Source of the DNA: Rhodobacterales bacterium CG2_30_65_12
GTDB lineage: Bacteria; Pseudomonadota; Alphaproteobacteria; Rhodobacterales; Rhodobacteraceae
Assembly (NCBI GenBank): GCA_001873585.1
Contig: MNZL01000027.1
Location: 1-5,792 of the forward strand
Reading direction: 5' to 3'
Length of the DNA: 5,792 nucleotides
The translations under genes were made by a program, and so were the position numbers. A model generated the notes under the pieces. The model ran no database searches, was not told the origin of the DNA, and saw only the letters and a program-made list of their open reading frames with translations. How positions within the stretch are numbered: the stretch's first letter is position 1; every line of letters begins with the position of its first letter. Shown piece after piece: positions 1 to 5,792 of the stretch.

Positions 1-1368
1 GATCTGTTCGCGCACCTGGGCGGGCGCGGTGCCGCCGTAAGACATCCGGCTCGCCACAGAGGCTTCGACCGTGAGCACGGAGTAGACGCCCGCCGTGATC
101 GCGCCGTTGACCCCCTGCATTTCGGCGAGCGAAAGTTCGGCCAGCTCGCAGCCCTTCGCCTCGGCCAGCGCCACCAGCGCGCCGGTGGCATGGTGAGCCT
201 CGCGGAACGGCAGCCCCGCCTCGCGCACCAGCCAGTCGGCAAGGTCGGTGGCGGTGGAAAAGCCCGAGCCGGCGGCGGCGGCGAGGGCGGTGCGGTTGGC
301 GGCCATGTCGCAGACCATGCCCGTCATCGCCGCCAGTGCCAGCATGATGCTGTCGGCGGCGTCAAACACCTGTTCCTTGTCTTCCTGCATGTCCTTGGAA
401 TAGGCCAGCGGCAGCCCCTTCATCACCGTGAACAGGGCCACCGTAGCGCCGAGGATGCGGCCGATCTTGGCGCGGATCAGCTCGGCGGCGTCGGGGTTTT
501 TCTTCTGCGGCATGATCGAGGAACCGGTGGAGAAGGCATCCGACAGGGTGACGAAGCGGAACTGGGCCGAGGACCAGATCACCAGCTCTTCGGCGAGGCG
601 CGACAGGTGCATTGCCGTGATCGTGGCGGCGGAGAGGAATTCGAGCGCGAAATCGCGGTCCGACACGGCGTCGAGCGAATTGGCCATTGGCCGGTCGAAG
701 CCGAGCGCTTCTGCCGTCATGTGGCGGTCGATGTTGAAACCCGTGCCGGCGAGTGCGGCGGCACCGAGGGGGCTTTCGTTCATCCGTGTGCGGGCATCGG
801 AAAAGCGGCCGATATCGCGCGCAAACATTTCGACATAGGCCATCATGTGATGGCCCCAGGTCACCGGTTGGGCGGTTTGCAGGTGGGTAAAGCCGGGCAT
901 CACCCAATCGGCCCCGGCCTCGGCCTGGCCGAGCAACGCGCCGATCAGCGCTTGCAACCCGTCTACGGCGGCGTCGGCCTGATCGCGCACCCAGAGGCGA
1001 AAATCGGTTGCCACCTGGTCGTTGCGCGAGCGCGCGGTGTGCAGCCGCCCGGCGGGCGCGCCGATGATCTCTTTCAGCCGCGCTTCCACGTTCATGTGGA
1101 TATCTTCCAAAGCGGCGGAAAACTGAAACGTTCCGCCCTCGATTTCTGACAAGACTGTGAGCAGGCCTTCCCGGATCGCCTGCGCATCGCTATCAGTGAT
1201 GATACCCTGTGCTGCGAGCATCGCGGCATGGGCACGCGAGCCGGCGATGTCTTGCGGCGCGAGGCGCTTGTCGAACCTGATCGAGGCATTGATCGCCTCC
1301 ATGATCGCGTCGACACCTTTGGAAAAGCGCCCGCCCCACATGGCGTTGGCTTTGCTGTTGTCACTCAT
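1..1368 (-). CDS. argH: Argininosuccinate lyase (3' end cut by window edge)
   Basis: Argininosuccinate lyase catalyses the last step of arginine synthesis in the cytoplasm, splitting argininosuccinate into arginine and fumarate; the family acts as a homotetramer. The frame is open for 456 codons from the ATG at 1368-1366 to the left edge with no internal stop. Visible landmarks are an N-terminal MWGGRF motif (residues 10-15), the substrate-binding SRNDQ at 114-118, the catalytic His162 in THLQTAQP, and the superfamily signature GSSIMPQKKNP at 282-292 with the catalytic-loop Ser283. The last visible residues, GGTAPAQVREQI, match the usual C-terminal end of the family (about 455-465 aa), so probably fewer than ten residues are missing. 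The start is fixed by homology. A possible ribosome site (GGAG, 2 nt before the ATG, or AGGGG further up) is not ideal. It is divergent from the thioredoxin gene, 24 bp away. Confidence 0.97.
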   Translation of the reverse strand, partial: MSDNSKANAMWGGRFSKGVDAIMEAINASIRFDKRLAPQDIAGSRAHAAMLAAQGIITDSDAQAIREGLLTVLSEIEGGTFQFSAALEDIHMNVEARLKEIIGAPAGRLHTARSRNDQVATDFRLWVRDQADAAVDGLQALIGALLGQAEAGADWVMPGFTHLQTAQPVTWGHHMMAYVEMFARDIGRFSDARTRMNESPLGAAALAGTGFNIDRHMTAEALGFDRPMANSLDAVSDRDFALEFLSAATITAMHLSRLAEELVIWSSAQFRFVTLSDAFSTGSSIMPQKKNPDAAELIRAKIGRILGATVALFTVMKGLPLAYSKDMQEDKEQVFDAADSIMLALAAMTGMVCDMAANRTALAAAAGSGFSTATDLADWLVREAGLPFREAHHATGALVALAEAKGCELAELSLAEMQGVNGAITAGVYSVLTVEASVASRMSYGGTAPAQVREQI

Positions 1369-1381
1369 GGCTCCGGCCCCT

Positions 1382-1386
1382 GGGAG
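1382..1386 (+). promoter_or_regulatory. Ribosome binding site for the TlpA-like gene
   Basis: GGGAG lies six bases before the ATG at 1393. It selects this start over the in-frame ATG at 1228, which would extend the protein 55 codons into argH and bury the signal peptide. The site sits inside the 24-bp gap between the argH and thioredoxin start codons. Confidence 0.75.
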
Positions 1387-1392
1387 AATGTC

Positions 1393-1953
1393 ATGTTCCG
1401 TTCCGCCCTGCTATACGCGGCCCTCATGCTTGGTGCAAATGCCGCTTTGGCCATGGATCCGGCCACGCTGGACCCCCTCAAGATCGGCGAGATGAAGCGG
1501 CTCGCGGTGCATTCGGAGGCGAAGCCGGCGGGGACGGCGCGCTTCACCGACCGCGACGGCGCCAGCCACAGCCTTGCCGACTGGCGCGGCAAAGTGGTGC
1601 TGCTCAACTTCTGGACGGTCTCCTGCCCGCCTTGCCGCGAAGAAATGCCGAGCCTGAACACGTTGGAAAAAGAGCTGGGAGGCGACGATTTTGCCGTCGT
1701 GCCAGTGGCGTTCGGCTACAACCATCCCGGCGGCGTTTCCCGGTTTCTCAGCCAGTATGGGATCGACACTCTGCCCGTGCTGCTCGACCCCGATCGCCGG
1801 CTCTCGGCGGAGATGGGGGTGATCGCACCACCGGTAACGGTGCTGCTCGACCGCGTCGGCAATGAGGTGGCGCGGCTGATTGGTGAGGCCGATTGGGCAT
1901 CGGACGAGGCCAAGGCCGTGATCGAGGCGCTGATCGCCGCGCCCGCACCCTGA
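1393..1953 (+). CDS. Secreted TlpA/ResA-family thioredoxin-like protein
   Basis: A 186-aa exported thiol-disulfide oxidoreductase of the TlpA/ResA group. These proteins work on the periplasmic side and typically reduce disulfides in apocytochromes or copper-site proteins. The N-terminus reads as a Sec signal peptide: MFRSALL, a hydrophobic stretch to about residue 15, then an AxA-type site ending at Ala20 (A-L-A). The thioredoxin fold follows from about residue 45, with the motif NFWTVSCPPCREE carrying active-site Cys78 and Cys81, and the cis-proline region APPVT (Pro147) facing it. The CPPC centre is one of several variants in the group. The exact partner cannot be read from sequence, so I give no gene symbol. 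From memory, a tlpA-type gene beside argH is a recurrent alphaproteobacterial arrangement. It converges with tag, the stop codons lying 10 bp apart, and I see no clear terminator between them. Confidence 0.9.
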   Translation: MFRSALLYAALMLGANAALAMDPATLDPLKIGEMKRLAVHSEAKPAGTARFTDRDGASHSLADWRGKVVLLNFWTVSCPPCREEMPSLNTLEKELGGDDFAVVPVAFGYNHPGGVSRFLSQYGIDTLPVLLDPDRRLSAEMGVIAPPVTVLLDRVGNEVARLIGEADWASDEAKAVIEALIAAPAP

Positions 1954-1963
1954 GCGACCGCCC

Positions 1964-2518
1964 TCAAGCCAGCCGTGCGGGGCAGCCAGCGAGGTGATCG
2001 TTCACCAGCCCGCAGGCCTGCATCCAGGCATAAACGATGGTGGGGCCAACGAAGCGGAACCCGGCGCGGCGCAGATCGCGCGAAATATGTTCGGAAAGCG
2101 CCGTGGCGGCGGGCACCTCGGCGAGGCTGGCGAAGCTGTTGATGATCGGTTTGCCGTCGACGTAGCCCCAGACTTTTTCCGAGAATGCCACTGCCCCGCC
2201 GAGATCGAGAAAGGCCTTGGCATTGCCGATCGTGGCTTCGATCTTGCCGCGGTGGCGGATGATGCCGGGGTTGGCCAGCAGCCGAGCCACTTCCGCCTCG
2301 CCCCAGCCCGCGATCACCTCCGGCTCGAAACCGGCAAAGGCGGTGCGGAAGGCCTCGCGCTTGCGCAGCACGGTGATCCAGGCCAGCCCTGCCTGGAAGC
2401 CATCGAGCACGAGCTTTTCCCACAGCGCCCGGCCATCGTGTTCCGGCACGCCCCACTCCTCGTCGTGATAGGCCAGATAGAGCGGATCGCTTCCACACCA
2501 GCCGCAGCGCTCGCCCAT
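1964..2518 (-). CDS. tag: DNA-3-methyladenine glycosylase I
   Basis: A 184-aa base-excision repair enzyme that cuts 3-methyladenine from alkylated DNA. It aligns along its length with E. coli Tag: ERCGW near the N-terminus, PLYLAYHDEEWGVPE, QAGLAWITVLRKRE, GIIRHRGKI, GFRFVGPTIVYAWMQACGLVNDH. The zinc ligands known in E. coli Tag are all present as Cys5, His18, His175 and Cys179, and the base-stacking residues as Tyr17 and Trp47. One difference is Asp39 where E. coli has the base-contacting Glu38. The ATG at 2518 is preferred over the ATG 15 bases upstream: it gives the family's short N-terminus and has GGGAG six bases before it. The gene is divergent from the EAL gene and convergent with the thioredoxin gene, so it is probably transcribed alone. 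Nothing visible indicates alkylation-inducible control. Confidence 0.96.
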   Translation of the reverse strand: MGERCGWCGSDPLYLAYHDEEWGVPEHDGRALWEKLVLDGFQAGLAWITVLRKREAFRTAFAGFEPEVIAGWGEAEVARLLANPGIIRHRGKIEATIGNAKAFLDLGGAVAFSEKVWGYVDGKPIINSFASLAEVPAATALSEHISRDLRRAGFRFVGPTIVYAWMQACGLVNDHLAGCPARLA

Positions 2519-2633
2519 GGCGTTCTCCCGCACTCGTTTGCCCTGTCAGAATGGCAACAATTTTCAATAAATCCAGAATTTTACCTCTTGTTAGAAGGTT
2601 TGGGCGAAACTGAGGCGAAGATGCTGGCGGTGG
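2519..2633. promoter_or_regulatory. Divergent tag / EAL-gene spacer, AT-rich
   Basis: This 115-bp spacer separates two divergent genes and must hold both promoters unless they lie inside the genes. Bases about 2551-2600 are clearly AT-richer than the surrounding sequence, as expected of promoter DNA. It contains a small dyad, TTGCC (2538-2542) and GGCAA (2553-2557) ten bases apart, and two copies of AATTTT (2559-2564 and 2577-2582) 18 bp apart. I could not assign -35/-10 hexamers on either strand with confidence. Confidence 0.45.
2525..2529 (-). promoter_or_regulatory. Ribosome binding site for tag
   Basis: On the minus strand GGGAG lies six bases before the ATG at 2518. It supports that start rather than the in-frame ATG at 2533, which lies upstream of the site. 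Confidence 0.7.
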
Positions 2634-3482
2634 ATGAGGGCGATGCGTAAATCTGATGGTCTCAATCCGGGCGACCCCGATCTCGGGTTGTCGAGCCCGC
2701 TTTCGGTGGCGATCGACACGCGCGACCGTGATACCGTTCAGATGGTGCGGCGGGCGGTGGATAGCCGCTCCGTGCTGCTTGCCTACCAGCCGGTCATGCA
2801 GGCCCGGGCGCCGGACAAGCCGGCGTTCTACGAAGGGTTTATCCGGGTGCTCGACCAGACCGGGCGAATCATCCCGGCAGGTGATTTCATTGATGTGGTC
2901 GAGGCGCAGGAGCTGGGACGCAAGCTCGATACCTGGGCGCTCCGCCTCGGGATCGACGCACTGGAGCGCGTGCCCGCGCTGCGCCTTGCGATCAACATGT
3001 CGGCCCGCTCGATCGGCTATCCTGACTGGATTCGCACCTTGCGTGGCGCGCTCAAACGCAGCCCGACCCTGGGCGAGCGGTTGATCCTCGAAATTACTGA
3101 GCGCACTGCCATCGTCATGCCGGAGCTGGTGCAGGTGTTCATGGCCGAGATGCAGCGCGAGGGCGTTTCCTTCGCGCTCGACGATTTCGGCGCCGGCTAT
3201 ACCGCCTTCAAGTATCTCAAGGAATTCTACTTCGATATCATCAAGATCGACGGTGAGTTCATTCGCAACATCACCACCAGCCCGGACAACCAGGTGATCG
3301 CGCAGGCGATGATTTCGCTCGGGCAGCACTTCGATATGCTGGTGGTTGCCGAGCATGTGGAAACGGCTCAAGATGCCGAGTTTTTGATCGCCGCGGGGGC
3401 TGATCTGTTGCAGGGCTATTGCTTTGGCGCGCCGACGGTGCGGCCCTGGTGGGCGGAGAAAGACGCGCAGCGCCTGGCCTGA
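2634..3482 (+). CDS. Stand-alone EAL-domain protein, likely cyclic-di-GMP phosphodiesterase
   Basis: A 282-aa protein that is almost entirely one EAL domain (about residues 35-275), the fold that hydrolyses the second messenger c-di-GMP to pGpG. There is no GGDEF, PAS, receiver or membrane segment; residues 1-33 are unassigned. The signature reads YEGF (66-69) rather than EAL, but the residues that act in the well-studied enzyme RocR are all found at matching spacing: Glu67, Asn121 (NMS), Glu153 and Glu156 (EITE), Asp183-Asp184 (DDFGAGY), Lys204 (KID), Glu240 (VAEHVET) and Gln260 (QGY). Loop 6 (DDFGAGYTAFKYLK) is intact, so activity is plausible. The start is uncertain: ATG 2634 has only a weak GGCGGTGG before it, and ATG 2643 has GAGGG only two bases away. 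An in-frame stop at 2592 limits the upstream extension. The regulatory target is not evident from the sequence. Confidence 0.9.
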   Translation: MRAMRKSDGLNPGDPDLGLSSPLSVAIDTRDRDTVQMVRRAVDSRSVLLAYQPVMQARAPDKPAFYEGFIRVLDQTGRIIPAGDFIDVVEAQELGRKLDTWALRLGIDALERVPALRLAINMSARSIGYPDWIRTLRGALKRSPTLGERLILEITERTAIVMPELVQVFMAEMQREGVSFALDDFGAGYTAFKYLKEFYFDIIKIDGEFIRNITTSPDNQVIAQAMISLGQHFDMLVVAEHVETAQDAEFLIAAGADLLQGYCFGAPTVRPWWAEKDAQRLA

Positions 3483-3537
3483 GTAAACCTGTGGGTAGCC
3501 ACCAGGCTCTGCGCCCACCCGACAAGCTTGATTTTTT

Positions 3538-3548
3538 CTGCAACGCAG
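3538..3548. promoter_or_regulatory. Candidate PhaR binding site (CTGC-N3-GCAG)
   Basis: CTGC-AAC-GCAG is an exact match to the CTGC-N3-GCAG type motif that I recall for PhaR, the PHB-binding repressor of storage genes, in Rhodobacter and Paracoccus. It is flanked by a T6 run (3532-3537) and AAAA (3550-3553). It lies 134 bases before the phaA start, just upstream of the proposed promoter. The context supports the call; the regulator gene itself is not in the window. Confidence 0.45.
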
Positions 3549-3567
3549 CAAAAGACTTGGCCGCATG

Positions 3568-3592
3568 CGCTTGCGAGGCCGGGGCGCAAGCG
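3568..3592. repeat. 8-bp inverted repeat over the proposed phaA -35
   Basis: CGCTTGCG (3568-3575) and CGCAAGCG (3585-3592) are perfect inverted arms separated by nine bases. The left arm overlaps the proposed -35 hexamer, and the right arm ends just before the proposed -10, an operator-like position. No T-run follows, so it does not look like a terminator. Confidence 0.5.
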
Positions 3593-3624
3593 TTATCGTC
3601 CCCGCTTGTCGGCGAGCGCCCCCT

Positions 3625-3638
3625 CCGGACGTGTCCGG
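3625..3638. repeat. 6-bp inverted repeat in the phaA leader
   Basis: CCGGAC (3625-3630) and GTCCGG (3633-3638) are perfect arms two bases apart, 44 bases before the phaA start. It could be an operator or a small leader hairpin; nothing distinguishes these, and short GC-rich dyads also arise by chance. Confidence 0.35.
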
Positions 3639-3682
3639 GCGGCAAGAGCGGCCAGTAGCGCCGGACAACAGGAGAGGAAAAC

Positions 3683-4858
<1,176 letters not shown>

Positions 4859-4881
4859 GGTGCGGCACTGGATCTAACGAG

Positions 4882-4908
4882 AAAAGGGCGCTTTGCCGCC
4901 CTTTTTTT
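4882..4908 (+). terminator. Intrinsic terminator after phaA
   Basis: AAAAGGGCG (4882-4890) pairs perfectly with CGCCCTTTT (4897-4905) around a six-base loop, and the stem runs into T7 (4902-4908). This is a textbook Rho-independent terminator beginning 24 bases after the phaA stop codon. Confidence 0.9.
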
Positions 4909-4939
4909 CTGCGTGTATTGTGCAGATGCAGAATTAACT

Positions 4940-4958
4940 TGCGCAACAATATTGCGCA
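4940..4958. repeat. 7-bp inverted repeat in the phaB promoter
   Basis: TGCGCAA (4940-4946) and TTGCGCA (4952-4958) are perfect inverted arms five bases apart. The left arm lies within an 8-bp palindrome, TTGCGCAA (4939-4946). The repeat covers most of the proposed -35 and much of the spacer, as a repressor operator would. Confidence 0.55.
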
Positions 4959-4969
4959 TGTTGTAACAT
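4958..4969. repeat. Short dyad over the proposed phaB -10
   Basis: ATGTT (4958-4962) and AACAT (4965-4969) are inverted arms two bases apart. The dyad abuts the larger inverted repeat and covers the proposed -10. The arms are short, so chance is possible. Confidence 0.35.
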
Positions 4970-5014
4970 TTCAGAAACAGAGTTGCCCACGCGAATCGAA
5001 ACAGGGAGAGAAGC

Positions 5015-5737
5015 ATGGCACGGGTTGCATTGGTCACCGGGGGAACGCGCGGCATCGGCGCGGCGATTTCAAAGGCGCTGAAAGACGCGGGTTTTACCGT
5101 GGCCGCGACCTATGGCGGCAACGACGCGGCGGCAGCCGCCTTCACCGCCAAAACCGGCATCGCCACCTACAAGTGGTCGGTGGCCGATTATGATGCCTGC
5201 GTCGAAGGGATTGCACGGATCGAGGCCGAGCTTGGCCCGGTCGATGTGCTGGTGAACAACGCCGGCATCACCCGCGACGCGCCGTTTCACAAGATGACGC
5301 GTGACCAGTGGCAGGAGGTGATGGACACCAACCTGTCGGGCGTTTTCAACATGACCCACCCGCTCTGGCCCGGCATGCGTGAGCGCAAGTTCGGGCGGAT
5401 CATCAACATCTCGTCGATCAACGGCCAGAAGGGCCAGTTTGCCCAGGTCAATTACTCGGCGGCCAAGGCGGGCGAAATTGGCTTCACCAAGGCGCTGGCA
5501 CAGGAGGGCGCGCGCTACGGCATCACCGTGAACGTGATCGCGCCGGGCTACATCGCCACCGAGATGGTGATGGCGGTGCCGGAAAAGGTGCGCGAACAGA
5601 TTATTTCGACGATCCCGGTTGGCCGGCTTGGCGAGCCCGAGGAGATTGCCCGCGCGGTTGTTTTTCTCGCCGTCGACGAGGCTGGCTTTGTCACCGGCTC
5701 GACGATGACGGTGAATGGTGCGCAATACATCACCTGA
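5015..5737 (+). CDS. phaB: Acetoacetyl-CoA reductase (PHB pathway)
   Basis: A 240-aa short-chain dehydrogenase/reductase that reduces acetoacetyl-CoA to (R)-3-hydroxybutyryl-CoA, normally with NADPH, supplying monomer to PHB synthase. The nucleotide-binding motif TGGTRGIG (residues 8-15), NNAG (81-84), Asn106, Ser134 and the catalytic Tyr147-x3-Lys151 (YSAAK) form a complete SDR active site. The stretch NGQKGQFAQVNYSAAKAG closely matches PhaB (NGQKGQFGQ type) and separates it from the sister family FabG, which is the main alternative. The start is supported by GGGAG six bases upstream and by the glycine-rich motif beginning at the usual distance. It lies 156 bp after phaA, with a terminator and its own promoter-like sequence between. 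The 55 bases after the stop hold only a small CCGG-CCTT-CCGG dyad (5778-5789) that may continue past the edge. Confidence 0.95.
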   Translation: MARVALVTGGTRGIGAAISKALKDAGFTVAATYGGNDAAAAAFTAKTGIATYKWSVADYDACVEGIARIEAELGPVDVLVNNAGITRDAPFHKMTRDQWQEVMDTNLSGVFNMTHPLWPGMRERKFGRIINISSINGQKGQFAQVNYSAAKAGEIGFTKALAQEGARYGITVNVIAPGYIATEMVMAVPEKVREQIISTIPVGRLGEPEEIARAVVFLAVDEAGFVTGSTMTVNGAQYIT

Positions 5738-5792
5738 CACAGGGGCGAACAGAACGCTGGGGCCAACAGATTTACATCCGGCCTTCCGGGGC

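Larger units (their letters stand above)
3483..3682 (+). promoter_or_regulatory. phaA upstream region
   Basis: This 200-bp spacer between the EAL gene and phaA holds no credible gene. It carries three dyads, listed separately, and a possible sigma70-type promoter: TTGCGA (3571-3576), 17 bases, then TATCGT (3594-3599), each hexamer matching the E. coli consensus at four of six positions. The likely ribosome site is AGGAG (3670-3674), eight bases before the phaA ATG. No convincing terminator for the EAL gene is visible: a bulged stem at 3488-3506 is followed by T6 only at 3532-3537, about 25 bases later. Confidence 0.45.
4909..5014 (+). promoter_or_regulatory. phaB: phaB promoter region
   Basis: After the terminator the DNA turns AT-rich. 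A plausible sigma70-type promoter is TTGCGC (4939-4944), 17 bases, TGTAAC (4962-4967). Upstream is a TGC-rich element with TGCAGA twice in tandem (4921-4932). Two dyads overlap the promoter and are listed separately. GGGAG (5004-5008) lies six bases before the phaB ATG. Position and composition suggest that phaB is transcribed on its own; the hexamers are my best reading, not certain. Confidence 0.5.

Noticed and set aside
190..1149. 319-codon plus-strand open frame
   Set aside because: It is exactly codon-aligned antisense to argH, whose catalytic motifs are all intact. GC-rich codon use removes antisense stops; the product shows no known domain.
1228..1392. Longer N-terminus for the thioredoxin gene from the ATG at 1228
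   Set aside because: It would overlap argH by more than 130 bases, place a signal peptide inside the protein and ignore the well-spaced GGGAG before 1393.
3488..3537. Possible terminator of the EAL gene
   Set aside because: The stem at 3488-3506 has a bulge and its nearest T-run is about 25 bases downstream, so it does not form an intrinsic terminator.
3557..3576. Possible sigma54 (-24/-12) promoter before phaA
   Set aside because: TTGG and TTGC are present, but the GG and GC elements are 12 bases apart where sigma54 needs 10.
1716..3668. 650-codon minus-strand open frame across the thioredoxin, tag and EAL genes
   Set aside because: It crosses three well-supported genes and two spacers, overlaps tag in another frame on the same strand, and its translation is rich in Arg, Gly, Ala and Pro with no recognisable domain. 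Within the EAL gene its codons are exactly opposite the sense codons, where stops need rare TTA, CTA or TCA codons, so it stays open by composition.
5069..5740. 223-codon minus-strand open frame
   Set aside because: Codon-aligned antisense of phaB; the Arg/His-rich translation has no recognisable fold.
5778..5789. CCGG-CCTT-CCGG dyad after phaB as a terminator
   Set aside because: Only four base pairs are visible, with no T-run, and the window ends three bases later, so it cannot be judged.

Overview
This is a GC-rich window of ordinary chromosomal housekeeping and storage-metabolism genes. Codon use, gene content and the closest remembered protein matches point to an alphaproteobacterium, most likely in Sphingomonadales (Sphingomonas, Novosphingobium or Erythrobacter-like). 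That placement is an inference from family resemblance, not a database result. I see no tRNA or rRNA gene, insertion sequence, CRISPR array or phage gene, and no sign of horizontal transfer.

Layout, left to right: (1) argH, argininosuccinate lyase, on the minus strand. It starts at 1368 and runs off the left edge after 456 codons, so only its last few residues are missing. (2) A secreted TlpA/ResA-type thioredoxin on the plus strand (1393-1953), head-to-head with argH across only 24 bp. (3) tag, DNA-3-methyladenine glycosylase I, on the minus strand (1964-2518), convergent with the thioredoxin gene across 10 bp. (4) A stand-alone EAL-domain cyclic-di-GMP phosphodiesterase on the plus strand (2634-3482), divergent from tag across a 115-bp AT-rich spacer. 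(5) phaA, acetyl-CoA acetyltransferase (3683-4858). (6) phaB, acetoacetyl-CoA reductase (5015-5737).

phaA and phaB together turn two acetyl-CoA into (R)-3-hydroxybutyryl-CoA, the monomer for polyhydroxybutyrate (PHB); the polymerase phaC is not in this window. The two genes are close and co-directional but not a simple operon. A strong intrinsic terminator follows phaA, and phaB has its own promoter-like region with dyads. The spacer before phaA holds an exact match to the CTGC-N3-GCAG motif that I recall for PhaR, the PHB-responsive repressor, plus two further inverted repeats.

I do not find a previously undescribed system. The best leads are the regulatory dyads at phaA and phaB, the EAL protein with a non-canonical signature but a complete active site, the 24-bp argH/tlpA divergent junction, and an Asp in place of Glu in the Tag base-binding pocket. 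Several long open frames lie antisense to the real genes (up to 650 codons); I judge them composition artefacts.
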